A stretch of 64,000 nucleotides of DNA from Lojkania enalia (GCA_010094045.1 ML986695.1:1-64000), one strand, 5' to 3'. Positions 1-11,062 are shown, counted from the first letter of the stretch. The notes: generated by a model from the sequence alone, not told the origin. Translations and numbers: made by a program.

Positions 1-2040
1 GTTCTATCTGGTTTAGAACTAAACTAGAAGATTTATAATAAGGAATTATTTATAATTATTACTGCGTTTAAGTAATAGAGGGTAGAACTTACTTTAGTAG
101 CTACTAGGACTCTAGTATATACCGATTATTACTTACTCGAATATTTTATAACTACTAAAGTACTTAATACTTATTAAGTTTATTAGACCGAGGAATTAGC
201 TTAGTATTAGTTCTAAATCGAGTATACTCTAGGTAAAAATAATACTAGAGTAGATATCCTTAGTTATTATAAATAAGATATAGAAAACTTAAAAGTAGCT
301 TAAACTAATAACCGGTTAAGAGTCCTACTTAAACCGTATTAACTTCACCCTCGAATTAATGCTGAATTAGTCTAATCCTATATTATCTAAATAATAACTT
401 AAGCGGCTATACTAAACGTTATTAAAAGCTAGGAATAGATTATATTACTAAACTCTCTAGAGTTAATTAACGTATTACTATAGAAAAACCGAGCCTCTTT
501 CGCGTAGAAACGCATCCTTTTACCTTATAAGTATTAGATAGAGAACGGACTACTCTTCTACGATAATTATTTATATATCCTATTAGATTCAGGCCTTTAT
601 ATATAGCTTATATAAGAGGTTTATAACTAAGTATCCTCTATATACTTAAGCGCTACTAAAACCTATTAGTTACTATCCTAGAAGTACTACTAGAAGGGTA
701 TAGAGGCTACTTATAAATAATATATACGGAATTATATCCTATACTATAAAGCTTATCTAATATAAACCCGAACCTTAGGTTTTATCTACCTACTTTCTAT
801 ACTAAATTAACTAATATAGTACTTATATATTAACTTTTAGGATTTTCTTATAGATAAGTCTAGATATAATTAGATTATAGTAGTAATCAATCGCCTATCT
901 AAATAAATAGTATCTATTCCCTACTATTATATAATTAATATATAGGGAATAGCCGAATTGTTTATTTAATAGGTATACCGCTTTAGCTATATACCTAAAA
1001 CTATTATTTTAGACCGAAAACCTTAATTTATATCTAGTTTTTAGTCCGAATTCTACTATATCTTAGGTATAAAGATTAAACTATCTACTACTTATTATAA
1101 AGAAACTAATAGATAGATAGAGATTATAAATAAGTATATTAATTAGAGACTACACCCTTTTATATTCTTCTACTAGAATAACTAGAATTCTCTATTACCT
1201 ATAATCGACTAAATATAAGTAACTCTACCCTATATAACTATTAGAATGTCTCTATATTAGATTCTATATAGATTTAAGCCCTATTAGAGTTAAGATTAGA
1301 AATATTCTATTAATTCTATTACTATAATAGATAAATTAAATTATAAAAACGCTTTAACTCTAGCAACTTATATATATACAGCCTAAGAAACTATAAAAGC
1401 TAATATTAAGAAGGTTTAGGATCGTATATAATTTATTATTAACTATTACTAGTAACCGATTAATTAGTAGATTAGTAATATAGTCTACCTAAATACTAAG
1501 AATCTTACGGTCTAGAGACTAAGCCGAAAGCTATCCGATTAATAGGAGGGCCCTTTTAAAGTATTAGAACAGGTTAGAAACTTATACTATCTATAACTAC
1601 CTCTAGAGTCGAGAATATATAATATCTTTGTATTAAACCTACTATATAAGAACCTCTAGAACCCTCTACTAGGGTAAAAAGCTCTAAAACCACCCGCTAT
1701 CGCTATTAAGAGGGTAGAAGAGTAGGAGGTTGAGGAAATACTAGCTAGTAAGCTATATTATAAGACCCTTAAATACTATATAAAATGGGTAGAATATAAT
1801 TCTAACCTAGTCTAATATAAAACCTTAAATTTTATAGGTTCGCTTTATAAGCTAAAAGCTTTTTATAATAAGTATCTAAATTAGCTAGGACCTCTAAAAG
1901 CTTTAACTAAATAGATTAAGGTATATAAAAATAGTATAAAAAATATAGATTATCTAGTAGATAATAATATATAAGAGTTAAATAGTAGATTTAAAAACTA
2001 AAGTATAGGCCTAAAATTACTCTTCTATAGAATCTAGAGG
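1..2040 (+). mobile_element. RIP-degraded Ty3/gypsy chromovirus pol (3' part)
   Basis: Conceptual translation across many stops gives a recognisable gypsy pol order. A DILS-like end of RNase H lies near 250-270, a decayed H-H-C-C integrase zinc region at about 560-730, and the integrase core with a PKTIILDRKPQF-like stretch and an LSTTYYKETNR-like stretch at about 980-1130. A GPY/F-like module with EGPFKVLE lies near 1545-1570, and a chromodomain with YYIKWVEY near 1780-1800. Stops are nearly all TAG/TAA where CAG/CAA or TGG is expected. CpA and TpG are visibly scarce and TpA abundant, the RIP signature. The 5' part lies beyond the left edge. The element cannot encode protein. Family placement rests on integrase plus chromodomain order. 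Confidence 0.85.
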
Positions 2041-3400
2041 GTCTAATAGTAGGCTGTTAGATACCTTTCTAGTTCTCTTCTTCTCTACTCTTCTTCTTCT
2101 TCTTTTCCTCTAGACTCCCCCTAAACCTCCCCTATCTTATCTTTAGCCGCCTAAGAACGCCGTAATATTAGCCTAAAGGCTAGATATTAGAGCCTTTAGA
2201 GCTAAAACCTAATAGAGTAACTTAGTACCCTAGTAGAATAAAGCTATCTAGATACTAGCTATAGAAAGGCTATCTTCCTAACTTTTTATAACCTAGGCTA
2301 TAAGTGCTAGGCTGTAAGTAGACTCTAAAACAGCCTCGAAAGCTACCTTTTTATCCTCCTTATCCTCTATATATTAGGCTGCTACCTACAGTTTAAGATG
2401 GTCCTAGAAGACTAGAAACTCCTCCTTATAATAGAAGGGGATCTATAAATATATTAGTAATAAGTACTCTACTAATATTAGATACGATTCATACAGGGTT
2501 GTACTTTTTATTTTATAAGATATAATACTCACATTTTTTTAATCTTAGAAATTAAAAGGTAAATATTATACGCCGCCCGCGGGCGAGTATATATATAGTC
2601 TAAAGGTAGATAATCTAGAAAGCTTCTAAAAAGGCTTTAAAAGGTAGGTAGAGTAGTATATTAATTAATTTTTTCTAAGAGGCGTTAGTAATACTTTAAT
2701 AATTAACAGTTCTAGGGACGTATAATAATATATATAGAGTAGAAGTTGTTATTTAGTTAAAGAAGCTTAGTTAATAATAACCTAATAATATATTAAGGCT
2801 AGTAAATACTTATTACTATATACGACGAAATTGTAATATTAATAAACCGTTATAATAGTAGTTACTAGCTAATATATAGGTTAATTATACTTACTGTAAA
2901 AAAAACCTTATTTAATATTACGTTAATAAACGTATCTCTATAAGTAACCGCACGTATTAGCTTTTACCGGTAAATACCTCCTCGAAGAAATTTCTTTATA
3001 CTAGAACCCATCTATAATAGCCCTAATTCCCTCCTAAACTAGCGTAGATAGAGACTATTAGCCTATAAGGAGGGGGGTAGTATAATAATGCAAAGAAATT
3101 ATTCCACGAAAAGCTTTATATATAACCTTATCTTAAAGCTTTTCGCTTATCTTATTCTACCCCCAGTTCTACCCCTTTTCCCTTCTATATATAGTTGTAT
3201 ACTCCCTTATAAGTAGCTTAGTAGTTCTTCTATATCCTTTCGTATAAGGCTTATAGATGTTAATAGAATTCTTAGGTCCCTAAACCCCTATATACTTCTA
3301 TATACCTCTAAGTAGATTTGTGCTGTATTTAGACCTATTATCTTATTTATACTATTATAATAATTCTATCGAATTTTATAATTATTATAAAGAATATAAT
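2041..3400. repeat. RIP-degraded repeat DNA, possible gypsy LTR start
   Basis: AT-rich, TpA-rich sequence with no readable coding content. A purine-rich run (about 3067-3080, aaggaggggggtag) is followed by tataataatgcaaag, which could be a polypurine tract and the RIP-altered TG start of a gypsy 3' LTR at about 3081. The far end of such an LTR could not be placed. The isolated GC-rich spot gccgcccgcgggcg near 2572 is an exception to the AT bias. Confidence 0.4.
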
Positions 3401-4904
3401 ATTATTATACTTTATATACTTCTATATTTATCTTATCTTTTATAGCTACTTAATATAGGCTGTTTTAGTCTATTAAAGTATATATATAGTAAGGAGATTA
3501 AAAGCTTAATTTAGTACTATATTAACTATATAACTAAAGAAGACTTTCTACCTATATTTAAAGTAGCCTTTAATAATACTATTACTAATAAAAATATAGC
3601 TAGAGGCTTTAAAAGGTCTAGATTAGTCCTATTTAGTCTAGATTATATTATTTTAAAACTCGATATTTAAGCTTTATAAACTCTAATACTACTACTCTTA
3701 GAAATTATTAAATAGTAGTTATAAATACTATATAATCGCTTAGAGGTAGAGTACTAGATATAATATATATAATAGTATATAGAATAATATTAAAATAGCT
3801 TACTAATATTAATATTTAAGAGTTTTATAAGTTTTATAAAAAGTATTATATTTATAGTATATAGGTAGTCGTTTTTAGAAATAGAGAATAGAGATCTCTA
3901 GGCGGTAAATATAATATTTATAAAGCGTAAAGAGTATAAATATAAGGTAATTAAGAGTGTAAATACCGTCTCTATATTAAATAGGCTGTAATTAGTAAAG
4001 TAATAATAAGAAGGCTATTAGATAGAATAAAAAGGCCTAAATAGTTATAGTTAACTATATTAACTAAAATACTACGGGTGCTATTAGGAGTTAGGCTACT
4101 ATATTAAGATATATAAAATAGCTCTAATTAAAATATTAAATAGTAAGAATTATATAGATATTATTATATAATTAATTATTTTAATAGTTGTAGAAATATT
4201 CTACTTTAAAATTAAAATTAGATAGGTTACTAACCGCTTAATAGTTTTAACTACTTAGTAGTAGATTATATTAGTCTTTTATCTAGTTCTAATCTATTAT
4301 TTATATTAAAATTATCTTCTTATATATAACTCTATTAGAGGGGTATCTTTCTATTTTCTCTTCTAGATTTATCTTTAGGGTTTAGAACTTACCTATATTA
4401 GAGAGGGAAAGTTCTAGTCTATAGATTTTAACCTTTTTAAGAGGTATATTTAGATCTAAATATTCTTATACCTTTAGCCTACTAGCTATTAGTTTATACT
4501 ACTTAAGCTAATCCTTCTAATTACTAGAAATACTAAGTATCTTCTTCTTAAATATAGTTATAGAAGAGTATACAACTATTATAATATTAGAAATATACTA
4601 GAATATATTAATACTAAAGAATAAAATAGCCTTAAATATAATATAGTATGTTAATAGGCTTATAAAATATAGAATCTATATATAATACTAAAAAAATAGC
4701 TTTAAATATAATATAGTATATTAATAGACTTATAAAGTATAGAATTTATATATAATTCTAATAGCTAAGTATATAAAGATTATTAGTAAATAATAAAGAT
4801 AATAATATCGCGATATTATAATATTAAATAAAAAGAAGTAATATTAATTATAATATATATAAATTAAGTTACAGTTATTTTAGTATAGTAACTAGGCTTA
4901 TAAC
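3401..4904. repeat. RIP-degraded AT-rich repeat, unresolved
   Basis: Same TpA-rich, stop-riddled texture as the flanking elements. One short near-repeat is visible: two similar stretches around 4620-4680 and 4690-4750 share cttaaatataatatagtatgt/a-type text, so there is a local tandem duplication. No protein family could be read with confidence. Some of this should be upstream copia pol, because the copia RNase H follows at 5109. Confidence 0.5.
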
Positions 4905-5108
4905 TATAGTAAAAGGCGAATCTTATCTTAGGGAGGGAGATAAGAAGTTAAACTACTTAATTAAAAATAGCTAGCAGGCTATATTTATATATATAAAAAA
5001 GGGGTATATTAGCTAATATCTAGTATAATATCTAGGGTAATATCGACCGTAATATCGTACATTAATATCTAATATAGCTTAATAGACTAGCTAGAAATCT
5101 CTATAATA
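4905..5108 (+). mobile_element. LTR-like dispersed repeat, copy 1 (RIP-mutated, nested)
   Basis: 204 bp aligning base for base with the intact copy at 46013-46216, including the aggcgaatc block, the ggtatat block and five 12-bp units. Differences are almost all G-to-A or C-to-T: GATATC units read AATATC, and the TGTGGTGAGAGG start reads TATAGTAAAAGG. Flanking 5-mers (ATAAC before, TTTTA after) do not match, so no target duplication can be shown. It lies directly before the copia RNase H coding stretch, so it inserted into that element or was joined to it before RIP. Confidence 0.8.
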
Positions 5109-5645
5109 TTTTATAAAGTATTAAATATAGTATTTATAGATAATTAGAAGATATATTATAGTTTATAGGGCTATATATATAAGCTTTATAGCCTGCCTAT
5201 TAACTAGAAAGTAATAATATAGTACTTAGTTACTAAGTTAATAACTAAAGCTAAACTGCTAGCTCTATCTATAATAGATAGTAAGCTATAATAGTAGACT
5301 AGAGTCTTTAATTATATAGGGTTTAGTATAGAAATAGCCCCTATACTATTTTATAATAATTAGTAGATAGTAGATATTACTACTAAAATAGTAGATAGAC
5401 TATAGACTAGGTTATATTATATAGATACTTATTAGATATAGATTCGACAAGAAGTTGAAGCAGAAAGATTATAGGTTAGCTAGAAGCCGACGAACCAGAT
5501 GCTAGCAGACAGTCTTATAAAGGCACTACCTAAGCAGAAGCACCTTACCTTTTTAAAGCAGCTCGGTCTCATAGAGGTACCTAGACTAGTTGACTAGAAG
5601 GCAGCTTTGCTATTTACTGCAGCTGGGGGTGTATGTTACAGCTAA
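5109..5645 (+). mobile_element. Ty1/copia RNase H remnant, 3' end of pol
   Basis: Read through stops, the frame shows the copia RNase H core (KLYSLPIN, then TKAKLLALS near 5225-5265) and the diagnostic C-terminal block with MLADSLIKALPKQKH followed by FLKQLGL at about 5495-5570. It ends in VCYS and TAA at 5643-5645. Before about 5440 the text is heavily RIP-altered. From about 5440 on, CpA and TpG reappear and the frame stays open, so the tail is much less mutated than the body. It is non-functional because the upstream pol is destroyed. Confidence 0.8.
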
Positions 5646-5758
5646 GCTATTCACAGTTAGCTCCTTAGCAGGTCTAGGGATATATATGTAGCATGTCTCG
5701 CATTTCTAGTCAATAGACGCAGTTTTCCAACCCTCATCAGAGCCAGCCAGCTCTGACA
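5634..5758 (+). repeat. Putative copia 3' LTR
   Basis: A 125-bp segment begins TGTTACAGCT, overlapping the last codons of the copia frame, and ends AGCTCTGACA. The ends are imperfect inverted repeats: TGTTACAGCT against TGTCAGAGCT on the other strand, 8 of 10 matching. TG..CA ends fit copia LTRs. The matching 5' LTR was not found, so the right border is a proposal. Confidence 0.5.
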
Positions 5759-6488
5759 TTTTCTTATTCAATTCTGTTAAAGGTTAGGTAGCCTATTGAC
5801 AGATGGTTGAGAAGATTTTATTCCAAGTAGGTACCTTCTTAATCGTCTTTCATTCTAGCGTCCAAGGCCGAGCTCCATGATATTTGTCTTCGATCCATTG
5901 TAGACGGCATCATGATTAAGCGCAAGACTTCCTGGAAAAAGGGCCGGATCACTAAATAACGTTATGACTAGTTCTCCGTATACGTATCTTGAGTTATGAG
6001 CTATGCTATCATTTCATCCCTTCTTTGCGTCCTTTTGCGGAAGGAAAGCCCATACGTGAGAACTCGTAGCCCTTTGACGACTGATTATGTAGAGGCTGTA
6101 CGTTGGTTTTCAGTCCCCAAGACCAATTGTAATTAATTGTATGGCTTTATTGCCAACGAAAGCAATGCAAGATGCCTTTTAGTCCCCACTTTAGGGTACT
6201 TCGCTGAGCTTCCTTGACTTTTCATTGTAGATGTGTCGCTATATACTTATATTTTTACTTTCCACCTAGATTCCATGTAGCGAAAACATGTATCTTTTTA
6301 GACAACCCACTCGCCCACAATTCTTAGCACAGAGAAATAAAGGAAGAAAGCACTAAGCCCAGCAGAGCACCTTTAAAATACCCACGACCCCAAAATCCTA
6401 AGACGAACAAACCCCACCCACCCCCTCATACAACACCACCCAAATTCCCATCACACGCACACCGCCCCTAATAGCATCCCCCAACCCC
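5759..6488. other. Intergenic, transition from repeat nest to gene-bearing DNA
   Basis: Base composition returns to normal here. No gene, tRNA or repeat seen. The last 200 bases are C-rich on the plus strand and would be the 3' untranslated side of the Erg28-like gene. Confidence 0.5.
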
Positions 6489-6978
6489 TCAAAGCCTCAA
6501 CACACCCTTCCTCACTGCCATCATCCACACCAACCCTCCACCATCAATCCCATACGCCATCAAAATCTGGCCCCATGTCACGCTCCCAAACACCAAATGC
6601 TCAATTCCATAATGCCACAGCGGGACAGCTAGACTCACCATACATGCATCGTACCATCCACGCTCGGCCCAAAAATACCACGCGCCTGCCCGCGTGACGG
6701 CGGAGAGTAGGAACCACGCGCCCAGCGACCGGGCGGCGAGGTTTGAGAACTGGGGTTGGTAGGAAGAGGTGTAGTTTTTGCGAATAAAGGGGGGGTAGAG
6801 GAGGAGAGTGAAGTAGGCATAGAAGGCGATCACCGCGGTCTAGATGGCATATCGATTAGAATGTTGAGATTACTGCGCGAGGCTAATTGTTGGGATGAAA
6901 GAGGTGAGGGTTTGGGGGAACAATACGTACGAAGAGGATGAAATATTTGAGCGTCGTGTAATCGTCCGCATACGCCAT
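6489..6978 (-). CDS. Erg28-like small membrane protein
   Basis: Two exons, 6931-6978 and 6489-6839, joined across an 87-bp intron (GTACGT..ATCTAG), encode 132 residues beginning MAYADDYTTLKYF. Four hydrophobic segments fit the Erg28 family, ER membrane scaffolds that tether the C-4 demethylation enzymes of ergosterol synthesis. Family-like signatures are AARSLGAW (Erg28: ARTFGTW), LWHYGIEHLVF (LFHFGSELLIF) and LVWM near the C-terminus. It is shorter and more diverged than the usual protein of about 140 residues, so it may be a paralogue rather than the sterol-pathway ERG28. The start was chosen because it gives a short in-frame first exon continuing a membrane helix. No symbol assigned because orthology is unproven. 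Confidence 0.65.
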
Positions 6979-7666
6979 GCTAAATTCCGTTGTGTATTCT
7001 CGCTCAAAGAAGGCGTTTCTTGCTATAGAGCGTGCAAATCGGTCGCAAAAGGCAAAATAATATAAAAACAAATGCCAAGTGCGTAGACCAGGATTTTATT
7101 TCTCAACCTGCTATGACACCACAGATTCCCAAACATCTGTCTCACCAAGATCCCTTAACTACTTATACTCCCCACCAAATGACGTGAGACACCGCCCTGT
7201 CAGGCCCCCACCCAACAGAAAATCCCCCGATATCTCCAAATCCGGCAACGTGCCTACATATTTGGAAAGCAAAAAAAAAAATAAAAAATTCGCCGAGCAT
7301 GCCAACTCGTGGCGCGCAGCTTACCAATAGCCTGGAGCTTACCAACAGGAAAGGTCGGGTCCGATATTCGTTTGAACTCCCGACGGGAAAACGAACAGAG
7401 GATAGTGCAGACGTGGGTCCAGACATCAAGACGGCGTCAAATCAACATTGCACAATACATATCCTTCGTCAGCATCACGAATCCAACTCCACATCCCCAT
7501 CCCAAAGAAACGCAATGAATCAATACTCAAGAATCTTATTCAAACGTTCATGTCGCGGCATCGATCGCCATTCATAGATCTAAACACCATGCTTTTAATG
7601 CAGCATCCAATGCAAGCACCCATCAAACCATATCATACAAAACCATCAAGTTCGTCTCCCAAGTCC
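6979..7666. other. Intergenic: Erg28-like promoter side, tRNase Z 3' side
   Basis: Holds the upstream region of the Erg28-like gene and the 3' flank of tRNase Z, both on the minus strand. Short open frames here are not supported. An A-rich run lies near 7270-7288. Confidence 0.5.
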
Positions 7667-10600
7667 CTAATTATTTCTCTTCCCCTTCTTGCCTTTCCTC
7701 CCCTCACCATCGCTCACCCTTTTTCCGTTTCCATTCCTCTCCCCCGCCCTATCATCCTCATCCTTCTCCGCTAGTAACCTCCCCAATGCCATATTAAACT
7801 TCTCCAACTGAGCGATATCGCCTACCTTGACACGCATATAATCAAACGCGACCGCGACTTTCATGTCCTTCGCTCGCACCTTGATGACCTGCTCACTAGG
7901 CATGTCAGGCTGAACGGCGTGATTATGAGGAAACGCTTTATCAACGCCAACATCCAGTTCCTCAGTCCGTGGATCGACGTCGTCCTCCATAGCAGGTCCA
8001 TCATTGACATCTTCGGCGGCACCCGGGTCCAGAAGCCCGTCTTCCTCGCCCTCCGCATCATTCTCGACCGTTTCGAGGACCGGTATCTTCTGGTAGCGCT
8101 GACTGAAATGTGTTAACACGACCGCCTTCGCTTTCATCTTGGCGCCGATGCCGAGAGCCTCCGAGGTCGTTGAATGTTTCTTCGCCTTTGCGTCGCTCTT
8201 CAGCTCGTCGTCGAAGGTAGCTTCATGGACAAGGACGGTGGAATCCTGGCCAATACGCGTAAAATGGATGCTGGGGCGACAATCTCCCGAGTACGAAACC
8301 TTGAGAGGCTTCGTCTTGATCTCGGACATCTCGTCCGCTGAGGAGTCGGGGAACGTGAGCGAGACAGCCATGGCACCTCGACAATGCGATACATAGCAGG
8401 CCTGGATATCCGATACACCAAGAACAGTCTCGTAATCTTCACGCCTGAGCATATCTTGGTCTGCCTTTCCTCGATTTGGCAATGGACATAACGACAATGT
8501 TGAACCAGGTTCCGAACCATCTTGATTAGACGTGATGTCCAAAGGAACGATGCGGCTGTAGCCGAAATCTTCTAGTGAGGAGTATTCGAACAGCCACCTA
8601 AGCATACCCTCGTGCGAGACCACAGACAACCCATATGTCGATACTTCGGTCGATATAGACGACATTGATGGAGGAGCATACACGGGAATGCTGTCGTGGA
8701 CGACGGCATACCATGCTTTGATAACGGATGCCGTGCCTAGATGATGATCGGCATGGAGGTGGCTGACCCATATCATTCGCAAGTTCCGTAGCACCTCGAC
8801 GAGTTCATCGGGTTTAAAGACGCGCTGAAGCTGTCCAAGCGTATTTTCTCCACAGTCGAGCAAGTAATTCCCGATACCCGGTACTTTAATGAGAGTAGCA
8901 GAGACATTCCGGTATTTGGAGGGCAAGGCGGAACCCGTGCCAAGGGTAATAATCTCAGTATCGGGACGCTGTATCCTCTCCCTCCAAGATTTCAAGACTT
9001 CTGCGTCGTTTTCAACGTCCCTTTGAGCAGACTGAGCTAGCTTAATGATATCTAGGGAGGTTGATTTCTCAACCTCGGAAACGTTTAGTAGAGGTGGTGG
9101 GCCAGCGTCTTTTGCCAATTCAAAGATAGGTTTCAGCCGAAACTTAAGACCTCTCTCTGCTCTTGTCGCACTCGAGACTGCCAGTCGGTTGCATGAAGCC
9201 CTGCCATATAGGCTATTTTGAGGGAGAGTAGAATTGTCATGAAATGGTAGCTGATATCTATCTGGATCAATTTGCCCTAAGCGGACCGTTTGGGCAGCGA
9301 CAGAGTCTAACGCCAATCGATTCGGGCATGTGTCTGCAGAAGAAATGACATGCTCTACCTTGTCCAGTTTCTGCATGAAGGTTTGAAGCGTAGGATGTCC
9401 TGCTATACCAGGGCCAAGAATCCAAATACAGAGGCGGATATCGTCCATGACAGTACCCGATAATATCTCTTCTCGCTGAAGTAGTGGCTCCAGATATTCG
9501 AGGGAAGGGACATCGAGTATTGCTACGCCCTGTGCTGGCTTCTCTGGGCCCATTACCATGTCACTAGTAATCGTTTCCCCGCTGGCATTCTTGACACTTT
9601 TCCCCTGCGTCAGAAGCCTAAAAATAGGCCCCGGTTGTATTCCTAGTTCTTGTGCGCGCTTAGCGTCAAATTTGCCTCGTGAAGGAAAAGTGTTTACAAT
9701 GTATGATATTGCTTCTACAGCGGGTTTTGTTGGAGGCAAAGCCTGGACAAGCGCGCCAGGCCATGGGGTCCGCACTAGGACTCTGATATCAGGGAGCGGC
9801 TCCTCTCCCCTAGGAAAAGGCCCAGCGTAGCTCTGCAACTCCTTGGTCTCTGGGTGTCGAATATATATTGCGGCCGGCATCTCAACCTCAGAGATGTGTT
9901 TTTCTACAAGCGTATCAAACTTCCAGCTCGAATTAAACATGTGGTCCAGGACCTGTGATCGAATACGATCAAATCTTGAATCTCTGTCCTCCTGGCTTTC
10001 TGAGACTGGAGCTTGTTCATCCTCAAAACTGTTAAGCACTTTATCGTACCTTTCCTGTTTTGCGGCGAGAGCATCTTCAAGCCAAGCTTCGTTGTCTTTC
10101 CGGGGAGGTTTCACCGCAAGAGCCCATACTCTAATATTTTGGTCCTTCCACGTCGGCGGAATAGCACCTTCATCCGTCCTCTCGACCATCGTCTCCTTGT
10201 ACTCTGTAATAGTGACCGGCATACCCTTCCTAAATATGAACCTACGACAAGTTGCAAACAAATGCTTCAAATTGGGCGGACCGTGGATGTTCAGCTTTGG
10301 CGGAACAGGTTCGGGGAGGTTCTTGGTACTTTTACTTCGCCAATACTCCAACGCGCTCTGGTATGCCGTCGCGGTCGCATCGGCCAATGTGAGAATTAGT
10401 CCAACGGTCCCTCCTACATTGCTCCATTCGGTCCTTCCAGTGACGAAGAAGTCCTGAACCTTCATCAAACGCATCCCATTCTGAGTGAGAGCTCGTTGTG
10501 TTCCTTCTGATTCATTTCCGAAAAGGTAATTCTGTTTGGCCGTCGTGAGCATGAGAGTGGTTCCAGGCGTATCCGCGGTCGGGGTCGTTACAAATTGGAT

Positions 10601-10867
10601 ATGAACATCCATTATTTTGCTCTCTATCACTCGCTGTGCTCCTCGTCGTTTAATAACGCGTTGTGTCTCGCGAACGGGGCTATCAGGTGGGAGGGGTTTG
10701 AGGAGTTGATAACGTTTGCGACCGCATTTGGAAAGATTCCAGTTTCTCTGCTTCGCCGGGGAGTATAGACCTCCGGCCTTGGATTTTCGAAGCTTTCGTT
10801 TTGGCGAAGCCTCGGATTTTGTTACTAGCAAGCGTGTACTCAGTATGGGGTTATTAGAGACGACCAT
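7667..10867 (-). CDS. TRZ1: Long-form ribonuclease Z (tRNase Z)
   Basis: An uninterrupted 1066-residue frame. tRNase Z cuts the 3' trailer from precursor tRNAs in nucleus and mitochondria so that CCA can be added. The long form is a tandem of two metallo-beta-lactamase-like halves. The N-terminal half keeps the family entry (VHIQFVTTPTADTPGT, then LFGNESEGTQRA) near residues 88-130 but lacks the metal site. The C-terminal half starts near residue 640 (LGTGSALPSKYRN) and carries the catalytic HLHADHH near residue 704, a further SGDCRPS block, and the late LTHFSQRY histidine near 920. The family usually starts at MDVHIQF, about 86 residues in. The basic leader before it could be a targeting sequence. 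The C-terminus is Lys/Arg/Gly rich. A separate in-frame open stretch lies just upstream (10874-11062). Identity is secure, exact start less so. Confidence 0.95.
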   Translation of the reverse strand: MVVSNNPILSTRLLVTKSEASPKRKLRKSKAGGLYSPAKQRNWNLSKCGRKRYQLLKPLPPDSPVRETQRVIKRRGAQRVIESKIMDVHIQFVTTPTADTPGTTLMLTTAKQNYLFGNESEGTQRALTQNGMRLMKVQDFFVTGRTEWSNVGGTVGLILTLADATATAYQSALEYWRSKSTKNLPEPVPPKLNIHGPPNLKHLFATCRRFIFRKGMPVTITEYKETMVERTDEGAIPPTWKDQNIRVWALAVKPPRKDNEAWLEDALAAKQERYDKVLNSFEDEQAPVSESQEDRDSRFDRIRSQVLDHMFNSSWKFDTLVEKHISEVEMPAAIYIRHPETKELQSYAGPFPRGEEPLPDIRVLVRTPWPGALVQALPPTKPAVEAISYIVNTFPSRGKFDAKRAQELGIQPGPIFRLLTQGKSVKNASGETITSDMVMGPEKPAQGVAILDVPSLEYLEPLLQREEILSGTVMDDIRLCIWILGPGIAGHPTLQTFMQKLDKVEHVISSADTCPNRLALDSVAAQTVRLGQIDPDRYQLPFHDNSTLPQNSLYGRASCNRLAVSSATRAERGLKFRLKPIFELAKDAGPPPLLNVSEVEKSTSLDIIKLAQSAQRDVENDAEVLKSWRERIQRPDTEIITLGTGSALPSKYRNVSATLIKVPGIGNYLLDCGENTLGQLQRVFKPDELVEVLRNLRMIWVSHLHADHHLGTASVIKAWYAVVHDSIPVYAPPSMSSISTEVSTYGLSVVSHEGMLRWLFEYSSLEDFGYSRIVPLDITSNQDGSEPGSTLSLCPLPNRGKADQDMLRREDYETVLGVSDIQACYVSHCRGAMAVSLTFPDSSADEMSEIKTKPLKVSYSGDCRPSIHFTRIGQDSTVLVHEATFDDELKSDAKAKKHSTTSEALGIGAKMKAKAVVLTHFSQRYQKIPVLETVENDAEGEEDGLLDPGAAEDVNDGPAMEDDVDPRTEELDVGVDKAFPHNHAVQPDMPSEQVIKVRAKDMKVAVAFDYMRVKVGDIAQLEKFNMALGRLLAEKDEDDRAGERNGNGKRVSDGEGRKGKKGKRNN

Positions 10868-10873
10868 CGTATG

Positions 10874-11062
10874 CTAACCTTCTCGATCTTGCCGAGATTT
10901 GATATTTGCGACTGCAAGCTCGCCTAAGGCCTTAAGCGCAGAATCCCAGAGCCCAAAACGAGAAGCAGTTGCCGAAAAGTTGCGGCAAGAGCCGGGCGGT
11001 GGAGGAGAGATTCGGGTCGTAGCGGTCGTTAAGCGCCCGGCGGCGGTCAATAAGGGAGCCAA
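10874..11062 (-). CDS. 62-codon open frame with mitochondrial-type leader, in frame with tRNase Z
   Basis: Begins MAPLLTAAGRLTTATTR and contains CRNFSATASRF. The first 35 residues have several Arg, many Ser/Thr/Ala and no acidic residue, and the RNFSATAS stretch looks like a matrix-protease cleavage region. The frame ends GluGly-TAG, and two codons later the ATG of tRNase Z follows in the same frame. It could be an alternative first exon supplying a mitochondrial form of tRNase Z (with a weak GTTAGC donor at the stop), a separate small mitochondrial protein, or an upstream reading frame. Nothing in its mature part is recognised. RNA evidence would decide. Confidence 0.4.
   Translation of the reverse strand: MAPLLTAAGRLTTATTRISPPPPGSCRNFSATASRFGLWDSALKALGELAVANIKSRQDREG

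Noticed and set aside
9843..10457. 204-codon plus-strand open frame
   Set aside because: Lies antisense within tRNase Z, whose domains are clear; a shadow frame without family features.
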